From: Winogradskyella eckloniae
GTDB taxonomy: Bacteria > Bacteroidota > Bacteroidia > Flavobacteriales > Flavobacteriaceae
DNA: 64,000 nt
Direction: 5' to 3'
NCBI RefSeq assembly: GCF_013249045.1
Contig: NZ_JABRWP010000005.1
Span: 248,001-312,000, forward strand
Part shown: positions 44,665 through 52,954 of the stretch, piece by piece
Layout of the letters: each line of letters opens with the position of its first letter
How positions within the stretch are numbered: the stretch's first letter is position 1
Program-made: the position numbers and the translations under genes
Notes under the pieces: model-generated
Database searches by the model: none
What the model saw: only the letters and a program-made list of their open reading frames with translations
What the model was told of the DNA's origin: nothing

Positions 44665-44711
44665 AAAAAAAAGGGATCATTGAGCACTATTGACAAGTGT
44701 ACAATCATCCC
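44665..44711 (-). terminator. Strong terminator between the tviC and wzm units
   Basis: Ten-base arms GGGATCATTG (44673-44682) and CAATCATCCC (44702-44711) pair with one mismatch, and inner CACT/AGTG pairs extend the stem. On the minus strand eight T residues (44672-44665) follow directly. It lies 25 bp after the epimerase stop and 137 bp before the wzm ATG. Confidence 0.88.
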
Positions 44712-44735
44712 ATTATAAAATTTATTTAGAATAGA

Positions 44736-45716
44736 CTAAGAATCGAAACTATCCCAAGTTATCTTAAGTCCTTCTCTTACTGTATATTTTGGTTTATATC
44801 CTAAAAGGTTTTCTGCTTTTGAGATATTTGCTAAGGAATCCCTAACATCACCTTGTCTAGTAGGTCCGTAAATTGCTTTTAAATCTGAGTCTGCAGCAAT
44901 CCTTAACGATTCCCACAAATAGTTAATAGTAATACGTTCACCACAAGCCACATTAAACACTTCGTTCTTAGCGTCTTTTGATGCAAAAAATCCTTTTACA
45001 TTGGCTTGTACTACATTATCAATAAATGTAAAATCTCTTGTTTGCTCACCATCGCCATTGATCTTTGAAGGCACATTGTCCTTTAGAGCTTGCATAAACA
45101 AAGGGATTACAGCTGCATATGCACCACTTGGACTCTGTTTTGGCCCAAACACATTGAAATATCTTAAACCAATAACATCAGTATCATACGTCGTCCCAAA
45201 AACATCTGCATATAATTCATTTACATACTTTGTTACAGCGTAAGGCGACAAAGGCTTACCAATAGTATCTTCCACTTTTGGTAAAGATTTACTATCTCCA
45301 TAAGTAGAACTTGATGCCGCATAAACCATGCGTTTTACCGTTGGACTATCTTTTAAAGCAATCATCATGTTTAAAAATCCTGAAATATTAACTTCGTTCG
45401 TCGTTGCAGGATCGTTTATAGAACGTGGTACAGAGCCTAATGCTGCTTGATGAGAGACATAATCAATGCCTTCCATGGCTTTTTTACAGGTTTCTAAATC
45501 TCTAATATCGCCTTCCATTAACTCAAATGAAGGATTATCCATAAATTCTGCTAAATTTTCGCGATGACCATTAGAAAAGTTATCTAATACTCTTACTTTT
45601 TTAGCATTGTATTTTAATAAGTATTCTGTTAGGTTTGAGCCTATGAAGCCTCCACCTCCAGTTATTAAAAAACTTAATTGAGATAGGTCTGTTGTGTGAT
45701 GTGGATTTGAGTACAT
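44736..45716 (-). CDS. tviC: UDP-GlcNAc/UDP-GlcNAcA 4-epimerase, WbpP/TviC type
   Basis: A 326-residue short-chain-dehydrogenase-type epimerase. NAD site GGGGFIGSN (20-28), HQAALGSVPRSINDP, YAASSSTYGDS, catalytic YAVTK (159-163), and GLRYFNVFGPKQSPSGAYAAVIP closely follow the WbpP/TviC pattern, which is specific for N-acetylated UDP-hexoses or the matching uronic acids. With the adjacent dehydrogenase it would give UDP-GalNAcA from UDP-GlcNAc. It is 4 bp from the dehydrogenase gene and is the last gene before the terminator. Confidence 0.9.
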   Translation of the reverse strand: MYSNPHHTTDLSQLSFLITGGGGFIGSNLTEYLLKYNAKKVRVLDNFSNGHRENLAEFMDNPSFELMEGDIRDLETCKKAMEGIDYVSHQAALGSVPRSINDPATTNEVNISGFLNMMIALKDSPTVKRMVYAASSSTYGDSKSLPKVEDTIGKPLSPYAVTKYVNELYADVFGTTYDTDVIGLRYFNVFGPKQSPSGAYAAVIPLFMQALKDNVPSKINGDGEQTRDFTFIDNVVQANVKGFFASKDAKNEVFNVACGERITINYLWESLRIAADSDLKAIYGPTRQGDVRDSLANISKAENLLGYKPKYTVREGLKITWDSFDS

Positions 45717-45720
45717 TTTT

Positions 45721-47016
45721 TTATAATCTTGCGTCTACAGTGTCTATTGGAAGTAACGATTTTACATCAAAAATAACACCTGTATCTGATTTTAATTTAT
45801 CTAATTTTAATTCTAAAAACTCTTTATGAGACACGGCTAATATGATTGAATCATACGCAGTACCTAATTTATCAAAGTCGGTAATTAAGTCTAAGTTATA
45901 TTCATGTTTTACTTCTTCTGCTGAAGCCCAAGGATCATAAACATCAACATTAACGTGATACGTTTGAAGTTCTTCAATAATATCAATAACTCTAGAGTTT
46001 CTTATATCTGGACAGTTTTCTTTAAACGTGATGCCTAAAACAAGTGCTTTTGACCCTTTAATGGTTGCTCCTTTTTTAATCATCATTTTTACAGTTTCTG
46101 TAGCAACGTAGCCACCCATACTGTCATTCATTTTACGACCAGCTAATATAATTTCAGGATTATATCCTGTTTCAATTGCTTTTTGAGCTAAGTAATATGG
46201 ATCTACACCTATACAATGTCCACCAACTAATCCTGGTGAAAACTTTAAAAAGTTCCATTTTGTACCTGCCGCTTCTAAAACTGCCTTAGTATCTATATCT
46301 AATAACCTGAAGATCTTAGACAATTCATTTACAAAGGCAATATTGATATCTCTTTGAGAATTCTCAATAACTTTTGCAGCTTCTGCAACTTTAATACTTG
46401 GCGCTAAATGCGTTCCTGCAACGATAACTTTTTTATAAAGCTCATCAACTTTAACGGCAACTTCTGGTGTAGAACCAGAGGTTACTTTTAATATCTTGGT
46501 TACGGTATGTTCTTTATCACCTGGATTGATTCTTTCTGGAGAATAGCCAGCATAAAAATCTTTATTATATACTAATCCAGACGTTTTCTCTAATACCGGA
46601 ATACAAATATCTTCTGTTGCACCAGGATACACTGTAGATTCATAAACTACTATATCACCTTCATTCAACACTTTACCCACGGTTTCACTCGCTTTTATTA
46701 ACGGTGTAAACACAGGTTTATTCAATGCATCAGTTGGTGTTGGCACCGTAATAATATAATAGTTTGTAATCCCTAATGCGTCTAAGTCATCAGTTATATA
46801 TAAGCCTTTATCAGCATTCAAATCTGTTGTTAAAACAGATTTTAAGTTATCGTTTTCAACTTCTAAAGTTTTATCGATACCATTATTTAATTCGCTGATT
46901 CGCTGTTTATTAATATCGAAACCAACTACAAAGAATTTTTTGGCAAACTCTACGGCAAGGGGTAAACCGACGTAACCTAATCCAATGATTGCAATTTTGT
47001 CTTCTGAATGTGTCAT
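45721..47016 (-). CDS. tviB: UDP-N-acetylhexosamine 6-dehydrogenase, TviB/WbpO type
   Basis: A 431-residue NAD-dependent nucleotide-sugar dehydrogenase that oxidises C6 to a carboxylate in two steps. NAD loop IIGLGYVGLPLA (10-21), catalytic cysteine in GGHCIGVDPYYL (Cys268), and AGRKMNDSMGGYV match the TviB/WbpO branch rather than UDP-glucose dehydrogenases. The start overlaps the sugar transferase gene by 4 bp. The product UDP-GlcNAcA (or GalNAcA) is the probable substrate for the asparagine-synthase-like amidotransferase further down (inference). Confidence 0.92.
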   Translation of the reverse strand: MTHSEDKIAIIGLGYVGLPLAVEFAKKFFVVGFDINKQRISELNNGIDKTLEVENDNLKSVLTTDLNADKGLYITDDLDALGITNYYIITVPTPTDALNKPVFTPLIKASETVGKVLNEGDIVVYESTVYPGATEDICIPVLEKTSGLVYNKDFYAGYSPERINPGDKEHTVTKILKVTSGSTPEVAVKVDELYKKVIVAGTHLAPSIKVAEAAKVIENSQRDINIAFVNELSKIFRLLDIDTKAVLEAAGTKWNFLKFSPGLVGGHCIGVDPYYLAQKAIETGYNPEIILAGRKMNDSMGGYVATETVKMMIKKGATIKGSKALVLGITFKENCPDIRNSRVIDIIEELQTYHVNVDVYDPWASAEEVKHEYNLDLITDFDKLGTAYDSIILAVSHKEFLELKLDKLKSDTGVIFDVKSLLPIDTVDARL

Positions 47017-47603
47017 TTGTTTAAAGTAGATTTTAAAATGAGTGTCAAATCTAAGTAAAAACTGTAATTCTCAACATACTTTTTATTGATTTTCACTTTA
47101 TCTACCCAAATAATCGTTCTATTGTACTGATTAGGATTGTTTTGACGTTCTAATACGCGTTCTTCATTTTTATATTTAAGTGTTGCGGGTCCAGTAATTC
47201 CTGGTTTAACTATTAAAATTTTTCGGTCATCGCCTTTTAATTGATCTGCAAATCCCTCTAAATCAGGTCGTGGCCCAACCAAACTCATATCACCTATTAA
47301 CACATTATACAGTTGAGGAAGTTCATTTAATTTAGACGCACGTAAAAATTTTCCAAACGCTGTCGCATAATCATTTAGGTGTCCCAATTGGTGATCGCCA
47401 TCCTTTAGAGTTCTTATTTTATATATTTTAAATGGCTTGCCATGTTGACCTATACGATACTGACTATAAATTCCGTAGCGCTTCGTATCTATTGTAGCTA
47501 TACAAACAAGAATAACTATAGGCACCAATACTATAGGTAAGAACAGCAACACAACCAAAACATCAAATCCGCGTTTGATTTTAAGTTGTTTTTTTGTGAT
47601 CAA
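47013..47603 (-). CDS. Small initiating sugar phosphotransferase, PglC/WcaJ-like
   Basis: A 196-residue monotopic phosphoglycosyl transferase consisting of the catalytic domain only: RGFDVLVVLLFLPIVLVPIVIL re-entrant helix, YSQYRIGQHGKPFKIYKIRTL, SKLNELPQLYNVLIGDMSLVGPRPDL and KPGITGPATLKY. It starts a lipid-linked glycan on undecaprenyl phosphate. The locus also has a large WbaP-type enzyme at its far end, so two initiating enzymes exist. It is 18 bp after wzc. Confidence 0.92.
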   Translation of the reverse strand: MITKKQLKIKRGFDVLVVLLFLPIVLVPIVILVCIATIDTKRYGIYSQYRIGQHGKPFKIYKIRTLKDGDHQLGHLNDYATAFGKFLRASKLNELPQLYNVLIGDMSLVGPRPDLEGFADQLKGDDRKILIVKPGITGPATLKYKNEERVLERQNNPNQYNRTIIWVDKVKINKKYVENYSFYLDLTLILKSTLNK

Positions 47604-47621
47604 AATTTAAATGGAATTGAA

Positions 47622-50096
47622 TTATATTTTTTTAAGAAAATTCTTAATTCTTTTAAAGATCGAATACTTATCTTTTTCATGATATGCATTGCCATATACA
47701 CCGTAACCATAACCGTAACCGTAACCATAGCCATAACCATAGTTATAATTGCTCTTATGCTTATAAAAGTTCAATACAAAACTAACATTTTTAAGTTCGC
47801 CAGTTCTATATTTGGCATTAACTAACTGCAACATGCCTTTCTTAGTATAATCTAAACGCACCATAAAAATGGAGGCATCTGCATATTGCACTAATTCTAA
47901 TGCATCTGTTACTAATCCTAAAGGCGGTGTGTCTAACACAATCATATCATACTCTTGCTTGAGCTGATTTATTAGGTCCTTCAACTTATTACTCATTAAC
48001 AATTCTGAAGGGTTTGGAGGAATAGGACCAGACGGAATTAAATCTAAATTCTCTATATGTGTATGTGTAATGACCTGCTCTAACTCATCATCACCAATTA
48101 AATAATTTACAATACCTTTTTCATTGGTAATATTAAAATCACCAAATATTTTGGGCTTTCTTAAATCTAATCCCAACAAAATGGTCTTTTTTCCTGAAAG
48201 CGCATAGACCGTAGCAATATTAATTGACGTAAAAGTTTTCCCTTCACCACTAACAGAAGAGGTAATCATTAAGGTATTCGCTTTGCCTTCTGTGTCCTTA
48301 TTATTTTTAAAAATAAATTGTAAGCTCGATCTTATCGCTCTAAAGGATTCTGCAACTGCAGATTTTGGTTTCTCGTAAGCTATTAAGTTATTTTTGTATC
48401 TGTATTTCCCTATTAAACCTAAGATTGGGATTTTAGACATTCTTGTAACTTCATCAGATCCATGTATGGTATTATCTAATAAATAAACAACAAATATCAG
48501 TAGCATAGGAAAAAAGAAACCAAGCATTAAACCCATCATATAGTTCAATGACTTATTTGGACCTATTAATCCGCCTCCAATATCTTTAGCTTCATCGATA
48601 ACTGATAAATCAGAAATGTTTGCTGCCTTTACAATTGCTGCCTCACTGCGTTTTACCATATAGATATTATACGCTTCCTGGCTTATGTCTAACTTTCTTT
48701 GAATTTTTAGAAATTGCTGCTCATCTTCTGGTAAGCCACTCAACTTAGACTCTAAATTTGCAATATTTTTATTTAGGGTAGAAATCTGAATTGATGTAAT
48801 TTTCTTTGTAGCATCAACCGTTTCTAATAGTACATTTTTTTCTGAATTAATACGCCTATCTATTTCTTTAAAAAGCCCTGAACCTTCTTTAGTTGTGTAT
48901 TCTAAATTTTGGCGTTCCGCAGCTAAAGCCACTATTTTTGAAACGCTATTCAGTATATTTCCTTCATCGATCCCAACACTTGTTGGCGCTGCAATATTGG
49001 TATAATCCGTCTTTGTATTTAAATACACCTCAAGGTTATTTAAATAATTTAGTTTAGATTCTTCCTCTTGTTTCGTTAATTCTAACTCTCGTAATTGATC
49101 TGAAATTTGGGTTATTTCTTCGCTTATATTAAAAACTTTATTTTCATTCCTAAAGGTATTCATCTCATCGGTAATATCTTTGAGATTCATATTAACTGCA
49201 GCCAAACTACTATCAATGAATTTTATAGTATTGGTTGCATATAAGTTCTTTCGCTCTAGTTCGGTTTTACTCAAAATCGCAGAGGTAGCATTAAGATAAT
49301 CTACAATCTTATCCTTATTATTACCAGATAATTGCAATCTTAAAATTGAAGGTGATGTTGCCGAAAATGTTCCGATAATTATCTTTGATTTGTATGAATT
49401 TACAACACCATCAAAACTGCTAAACTTTATAAAATATTCCGATCCTGGCGCAATATCATAACCCGATTTAAAGACGAGTTGCCCATTTAAAAAAGGTAAG
49501 GCTACAGTATCACCATTTTTAAAGGATTTTGTAAAGATACCTTCAGGCATTTTTACGCGAGTTACTTTTTTGGTGTTATATTGTTGCGCGTTAGCACTTG
49601 TTCCTTCATACTCGGTAAAAACTTCATATTCATTTTTATTTAAAAAACGAATTCCTATAGGATAGCCTAATACTTGGTTTTTAGTCTTATCTAATTTAAA
49701 ATCAAATGGTGCATTTTTGTATATATCAATTTTACGATACTTCCCTTCCACCAAAAAATCCATGTAATACTCTAGAGAATCTACGACTTTCTCATTATGA
49801 CTTCTGGTTTTTATAGCAGTCATTATTTTCCCTACTTTACCAGACACTCCGCCCCAATTAAATGAAATACTTGTGTTTGCTGTAAAAAAGGGATTCTGAT
49901 CGTTATCGACAGAAATTAGTGAATCTAATTTATAAACGTTTTGTTTTCTTACATTTATAAAATAGGCTATTAACAAGGCTGCACCTACACATAGCAATAC
50001 AAATTTCCAGAGATTTAATACTTTAAATAAATAACCTCTAAAGTCAAAACTTATACTATGTGATTCTACATCGTCTATATCGTCGTAATTTCTCAT
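47622..50096 (-). CDS. wzc: Polysaccharide co-polymerase/tyrosine autokinase Wzc
   Basis: An 824-residue inner-membrane BY-kinase that controls chain length and export with Wza. First membrane segment near 29-46, large periplasmic coiled-coil region (about 50-510, with LDISQEAYNIYMVKRSEAAI), second membrane segment near 520-545, then the kinase domain with SGEGKT (616-621), Walker A' LLGLDLRKP and Walker B MIVLDTPPL. The C-terminus is a tyrosine cluster: two NY units, six GY units, VY and AY within about 25 residues (from 783). The coding hexamers mix TAT/TAC and GGT/GGC. It lies 6 bp after wza. Confidence 0.95.
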   Translation of the reverse strand: MRNYDDIDDVESHSISFDFRGYLFKVLNLWKFVLLCVGAALLIAYFINVRKQNVYKLDSLISVDNDQNPFFTANTSISFNWGGVSGKVGKIMTAIKTRSHNEKVVDSLEYYMDFLVEGKYRKIDIYKNAPFDFKLDKTKNQVLGYPIGIRFLNKNEYEVFTEYEGTSANAQQYNTKKVTRVKMPEGIFTKSFKNGDTVALPFLNGQLVFKSGYDIAPGSEYFIKFSSFDGVVNSYKSKIIIGTFSATSPSILRLQLSGNNKDKIVDYLNATSAILSKTELERKNLYATNTIKFIDSSLAAVNMNLKDITDEMNTFRNENKVFNISEEITQISDQLRELELTKQEEESKLNYLNNLEVYLNTKTDYTNIAAPTSVGIDEGNILNSVSKIVALAAERQNLEYTTKEGSGLFKEIDRRINSEKNVLLETVDATKKITSIQISTLNKNIANLESKLSGLPEDEQQFLKIQRKLDISQEAYNIYMVKRSEAAIVKAANISDLSVIDEAKDIGGGLIGPNKSLNYMMGLMLGFFFPMLLIFVVYLLDNTIHGSDEVTRMSKIPILGLIGKYRYKNNLIAYEKPKSAVAESFRAIRSSLQFIFKNNKDTEGKANTLMITSSVSGEGKTFTSINIATVYALSGKKTILLGLDLRKPKIFGDFNITNEKGIVNYLIGDDELEQVITHTHIENLDLIPSGPIPPNPSELLMSNKLKDLINQLKQEYDMIVLDTPPLGLVTDALELVQYADASIFMVRLDYTKKGMLQLVNAKYRTGELKNVSFVLNFYKHKSNYNYGYGYGYGYGYGYGVYGNAYHEKDKYSIFKRIKNFLKKI
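47703..47738 (-). repeat. Six in-frame hexamers encoding (Gly-Tyr)6 in wzc
   Basis: Six consecutive 6-bp units on the minus strand, GGT or GGC plus TAT or TAC, code the tyrosine-rich tail of Wzc. Unit changes would keep the frame and alter only the number of tyrosines. Synonymous variation between units argues against recent slippage. Confidence 0.85.
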
Positions 50097-50102
50097 AACA
50101 TT

Positions 50103-50903
50103 TTAAAGTCTTGAATATAGTAAAATCCCAGTTGTAAGAAGTGAAAGAATAGATGCTATTGCAGAAATACTGGATATTGCTGTCTCGCCTGTTCCTATTG
50201 ACTTTTGTTTTAATGGCTTCACGTAAATGATATCATTGGGCTGAATATAATAATACGGAGACTGCATTACCTTTAAGTCCGTTAAATCTAAATGATGAAT
50301 TTGTTGGCCTTGCGGATACTGCCTTATGATCAATACATCTTTTTTGTTTCCGGTAATAGGGATTTCTCCAACATTCGCAATGGCCTCAAAAATATTAACA
50401 CGCTCTGTAAATAACACTTTACTACCTGGTGCGCCTACTTCGCCATTTGCTGTATATCTTAAGCCTGCCAATTTAACCGTAACAAATATGTTAGCGGTTT
50501 CTTTAAATTGCTCTTCTAATAATTGTTGCTCAATTTTTTTTTCAATTTCTTCCGTTGTAAACCCTAAAACATTAATATAACCTAAGGTAGGCACTCTTAT
50601 ATTTCCATGAACATCTACAGTAAATCCATCAAAATAAGCACGTTCTGCACTTCCTGCATTTAAATTGTCCTCGCCTGTTGGATTTAGAATTGACACCGTT
50701 TCTTGGTCTAATGCTTTAACACGTATATTTAATATATCATTAACCTGAATACGATACGGCTTTTGAATTTCACTTAAATTATATGGAATAGAATCGTTTG
50801 TTGAATCCGCTTTGTTTTGTAAGTAAATTGTGTCCTTGTGCGGAATACAAGAGGAAACAAGAATACAACTCAGTATAATAATTAAAAGCTTAATACGCTT
50901 CAT
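50103..50903 (-). CDS. wza: Outer-membrane polysaccharide export lipoprotein Wza
   Basis: A 266-residue polysaccharide export protein. Signal peptide MKRIKLLIIILSCILVSSC ends in a lipobox cysteine. The export domain starts IQVNDILNIRVKALDQET and is followed by SLBB-like beta-grasp segments (GFTVDVHGNIRVPTLGYINVLG, TANGEVGAPGSKVLFTERVNIFEAI). The C-terminus has a hydrophobic helix (SISAIASILSLLTTGILLY), as expected for a membrane-spanning C-terminal helix. It is the first gene of the locus behind a strong promoter. Confidence 0.93.
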   Translation of the reverse strand: MKRIKLLIIILSCILVSSCIPHKDTIYLQNKADSTNDSIPYNLSEIQKPYRIQVNDILNIRVKALDQETVSILNPTGEDNLNAGSAERAYFDGFTVDVHGNIRVPTLGYINVLGFTTEEIEKKIEQQLLEEQFKETANIFVTVKLAGLRYTANGEVGAPGSKVLFTERVNIFEAIANVGEIPITGNKKDVLIIRQYPQGQQIHHLDLTDLKVMQSPYYYIQPNDIIYVKPLKQKSIGTGETAISSISAIASILSLLTTGILLYSRL

Positions 50904-50925
50904 AAGTACAATGGATCTTTAAAGA

Positions 50926-50954
50926 CAAATATAATGTATCAATAGTAATAACAA
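50926..50954 (-). promoter_or_regulatory. Bacteroidota-type promoter of the polysaccharide locus
   Basis: On the minus strand: TTG (50954-50952), an 18-bp spacer, and TATATTTG (50933-50926), an exact TAnnTTTG. It ends 22 bp before the wza ATG. It is the clearest promoter upstream of the 33-gene locus. Confidence 0.7.
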
Positions 50955-50960
50955 AACAAT

Positions 50961-50968
50961 TACTTTTG
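50961..50968 (+). promoter_or_regulatory. Candidate -7 element of the ABC-F gene
   Basis: TACTTTTG fits TAnnTTTG and lies 33 bp before the chosen TTG start, but no TTG is found 17-23 bp upstream. It is back-to-back with the wza promoter. Confidence 0.35.
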
Positions 50969-51001
50969 TTTTTGGTTTTATTCCTTTTAAAAACAATAAA
51001 C

Positions 51002-52864
51002 TTGAATTATCTTAACGTAGAAAACATATCAAAGTCCTTTGGAGAGCTAGTACTCTTTAAGGATTTATCTTTTAGTATTCATAAAGATCAAAAAATTGCA
51101 TTTGTCGCTAAAAACGGAAGCGGAAAAACTTCCATACTTAATATTTTAGCCGGCAAAGATGCACCAGACAATGGGCAAATTGTAGTTAGAAAAGGGCTTA
51201 GATTGGCCTTCCTAGACCAAGAACCCGATTTAGACCCAAATCTTACACTAGACGAAACCATATTTGCTTCAGACATTCCTATTCTTAAAGTTATTGAAGC
51301 TTATGAACATGCCCTTAAAAATCCAGAAGACACAGATGCTTATCAAAAAGCATTTGAAGCCATGGATAGAAACAATGCATGGGAATTTGAAACCCAATAC
51401 CAACAAACGCTCTCTCAACTTAAACTAGATGATTTAACGCTTAAGGTTAAAACCCTCTCTGGTGGCCAAAAAAAACGATTAGCATTAGCCCAAGCGCTTT
51501 TAAGCAAACCTGATATTTTAATATTAGATGAGCCAACCAATCATCTCGATTTAGAAATGATAGAATGGTTAGAGGATTACTTCGCTAAAACGCAACAAAC
51601 CCTTTTTATGGTAACGCACGATCGTTATTTTTTAGAACGCGTTTGTAACGAAATTATAGAATTAGACCAAGGTCAACTATACACCTATAAAGGCAATTAC
51701 TCCTATTATTTAGAAAAGAGAGAAGCCCGAATTGAAAATGAAGCCACCGAAGTTGGTAAAGCCAAACAACTCTTTAAAAAAGAGCTCGAATGGATGCGTC
51801 GCCAACCTAAAGCACGTACCACAAAATCTAAAAGTAGAATAGACGATTTTTCTGAAATTAAGTCTAAAGCACACCAACGTCGTAACGACCACCAAGTGCA
51901 ATTAGAAATACATATGGAACGTCTAGGAAGTAAAATTATAGAGTTCCATAAGGTATCTAAATCATTTAAAGACAAAACCATTTTAGATGGTTTTGAATAC
52001 ACCTTTAAAAAAGGCGAACGCATTGGTATCATAGGTAAAAATGGCACCGGAAAATCTACGTTCTTAAATCTCCTTACGCAAAGCATGCAGCCAGATAGTG
52101 GCAAGGTGGTTATTGGAGAAACGGTTAAGATTGGCTACTATACACAAGGCGGCATTACAGCTAAACCCAACCAAAAAGTCATAGACGTTATTAAAGAATT
52201 TGGCGATTTTATTCCACTAGCAAAAGGCAGACAAATTAGCGCTCAGCAATTGTTAGAACGTTTTTTATTCGATAGAAAAAAGCAATGGGACTTTGTAGAA
52301 AAACTAAGTGGTGGCGAACAAAAACGTTTGTATTTATGTACTGTTTTAATTCAGAATCCTAATGTTTTAATCTTAGATGAACCTACTAATGATTTAGATA
52401 TTGTAACCTTAAATGTTCTCGAAGATTTCTTAATGGATTTTCCTGGTGTACTTTTAGTTGTGTCTCACGACCGTTACTTTATGGACAAAATTGTAGACCA
52501 TATGTTTGTCTTTAGAGGTCAAGGTGTTGTTGATGATTTCCCTGGCAATTATTCAGATTTTAGAGCTTATGATAGTAGTCAACCAAAGCAAATAGAAAAC
52601 GTAGAAAAAACAGATAACACCAAAGCTTTAAAGAAAAACGAAGCCAATAAACTAGATTATAACGAACAAAAGGAATACAAAAATTTAGAATCTAAAATTA
52701 GGTCGTTAGAATTAGATAAAACAGCATTAGAAGCTAAATTCAATAATCCAGATTTATCTCAAGACGACATAAAAAAGCTATCAGATCAATTACAAGTAAT
52801 TATAGATACCATTGAAGAAAAAGAAATGCGTTGGTTTGAATTGTCTGAAAAATTAGAAGGATAA
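51002..52864 (+). CDS. ABC-F family ATPase, Uup-like
   Basis: A 620-residue soluble protein with two ABC domains and no membrane part, as in ABC-F ribosome-associated ATPases. Domain 1: AKNGSGKT (36-43), LSGGQKKRLALAQALL, ILILDEPTNHLD. Domain 2: GIIGKNGTGKST, LSGGEQKRLYLCTVL, LILDEPTNDLD. The linker between them and a C-terminal coiled coil (YNEQKEYKNLESKIRSLE onward) resemble Uup. I choose the TTG at 51002, giving MNYLNVENISKSFGE, the usual family start; another TTG 36 bp upstream would add a foreign hydrophobic stretch. Function in translation or DNA-structure tolerance is inferred. Confidence 0.9.
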   Translation: MNYLNVENISKSFGELVLFKDLSFSIHKDQKIAFVAKNGSGKTSILNILAGKDAPDNGQIVVRKGLRLAFLDQEPDLDPNLTLDETIFASDIPILKVIEAYEHALKNPEDTDAYQKAFEAMDRNNAWEFETQYQQTLSQLKLDDLTLKVKTLSGGQKKRLALAQALLSKPDILILDEPTNHLDLEMIEWLEDYFAKTQQTLFMVTHDRYFLERVCNEIIELDQGQLYTYKGNYSYYLEKREARIENEATEVGKAKQLFKKELEWMRRQPKARTTKSKSRIDDFSEIKSKAHQRRNDHQVQLEIHMERLGSKIIEFHKVSKSFKDKTILDGFEYTFKKGERIGIIGKNGTGKSTFLNLLTQSMQPDSGKVVIGETVKIGYYTQGGITAKPNQKVIDVIKEFGDFIPLAKGRQISAQQLLERFLFDRKKQWDFVEKLSGGEQKRLYLCTVLIQNPNVLILDEPTNDLDIVTLNVLEDFLMDFPGVLLVVSHDRYFMDKIVDHMFVFRGQGVVDDFPGNYSDFRAYDSSQPKQIENVEKTDNTKALKKNEANKLDYNEQKEYKNLESKIRSLELDKTALEAKFNNPDLSQDDIKKLSDQLQVIIDTIEEKEMRWFELSEKLEG

Positions 52865-52870
52865 AAAAAG

Positions 52871-52945
52871 ACGCTCGCAAAAGCGCTATTTCGCAAAGAA
52901 AAAACTAATCTTATACTTTCACTTTGCGCCTTTGCGTCTCGCGAG
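52871..52945. repeat. Inverted heptad-type repeat (TTTGCG family)
   Basis: The right part (52921-52945) reads as CTTTGCG, CCTTTGCG and TCTCGCG blocks; the left part (52871-52898) is the same motif family on the other strand. CGCAAAG (52892-52898) pairs exactly with CTTTGCG (52922-52928) and further CGCAAA/TTTGCG pairing extends it. It begins 7 bp after the ABC-F stop and could also act as a weak transcript end. Confidence 0.6.
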
Positions 52946-52954
52946 AACATAAAT

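Noticed and set aside
44529-44735. Possible small RNA gene between tviC and wzm
   Set aside because: The structure seen is explained by a minus-strand terminator and a short palindrome; no further conserved fold is visible.
47586-47825. 79-codon plus-strand frame with a TVTITVTVTIAITI stretch
   Set aside because: It is the antisense shadow of the GY hexamer repeat and the end of wzc.
50966-51001. Upstream TTG start of the ABC-F gene
   Set aside because: It adds a hydrophobic stretch foreign to the family; the TTG at 51002 gives the normal N-terminus.
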